Of a stretch of 5,620 nt of DNA, positions 5,596-5,620 are shown in pieces. Below the pieces are notes generated by a model. It searched no databases, had not been told where the DNA came from, and saw nothing but the letters and a program-made list of their open reading frames with translations. The translations under genes and the position numbers were made by a program. How positions within the stretch are numbered: the stretch's first letter is position 1; the number at the start of each line of letters is the position of its first letter. Source of the stretch: an uncultured Gardnerella sp. (GTDB lineage: Bacteria > Actinomycetota > Actinomycetes > Actinomycetales > Bifidobacteriaceae). The stretch is from assembly GCA_947088155.1 (NCBI GenBank), contig CAMUFL010000023.1:1-5620 (forward strand). The letters run 5' to 3'.

Positions 5596-5620
5596 TAGAT
5601 GAATCTTTGACATAGTAGTA

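Overview
The window looks like an ordinary chromosomal segment from a moderately AT-rich member of the Bifidobacteriaceae, most likely Gardnerella or a low-GC relative. The epimerase reads like bifidobacterial GalE from end to end as I remember that family, the two tRNAs do not encode CCA, and the base composition is lower in GC than in typical Bifidobacterium. The assignment rests on recall of protein families, not on a search.

Layout. Bases 1-81 are a 20-bp tandem repeat whose A-tracts recur about every 10 bp. A promoter region (about 109-171) follows, then galE on the + strand (197-1207), which ends at a bidirectional intrinsic terminator (1227-1257). From the other side, on the - strand, come two genes for an ABC exporter (5484-3586, then 3599-1566, overlapping by 14 bp), a tRNA-Asp(GUC) gene (1463-1390), an intrinsic terminator (1376-1355) and a tRNA-Phe(GAA) gene (1345-1273). 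All of these converge on the galE terminator. The right edge (5485-5620) is the control region of the exporter operon, with nested inverted repeats over an extended -10 promoter and the ribosome binding site. It may also hold a divergent promoter for a gene outside the window.

How the genes work together. The ABC proteins should form one heterodimeric (type IV) exporter of the TM287/288, BmrCD, LmrCD kind. The first protein has Asp in place of the catalytic Glu and Gln in place of the switch His. The second keeps Glu and His but has the LSQGQ signature. One ATP site is therefore degenerate and one is catalytic. The substrate cannot be read from sequence; multidrug export with repressor control is the usual theme. 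GalE is a separate housekeeping function (UDP-galactose/UDP-glucose interconversion) that is only a convergent neighbour.

I found no wholly new system. The items most worth checking are the nested operator-like repeats at 5496-5528, the terminator placed 9 bp before the tRNA-Phe gene, the A54 T-loop of that tRNA, the extra segments in both ABC proteins, and the phased A-tract array.
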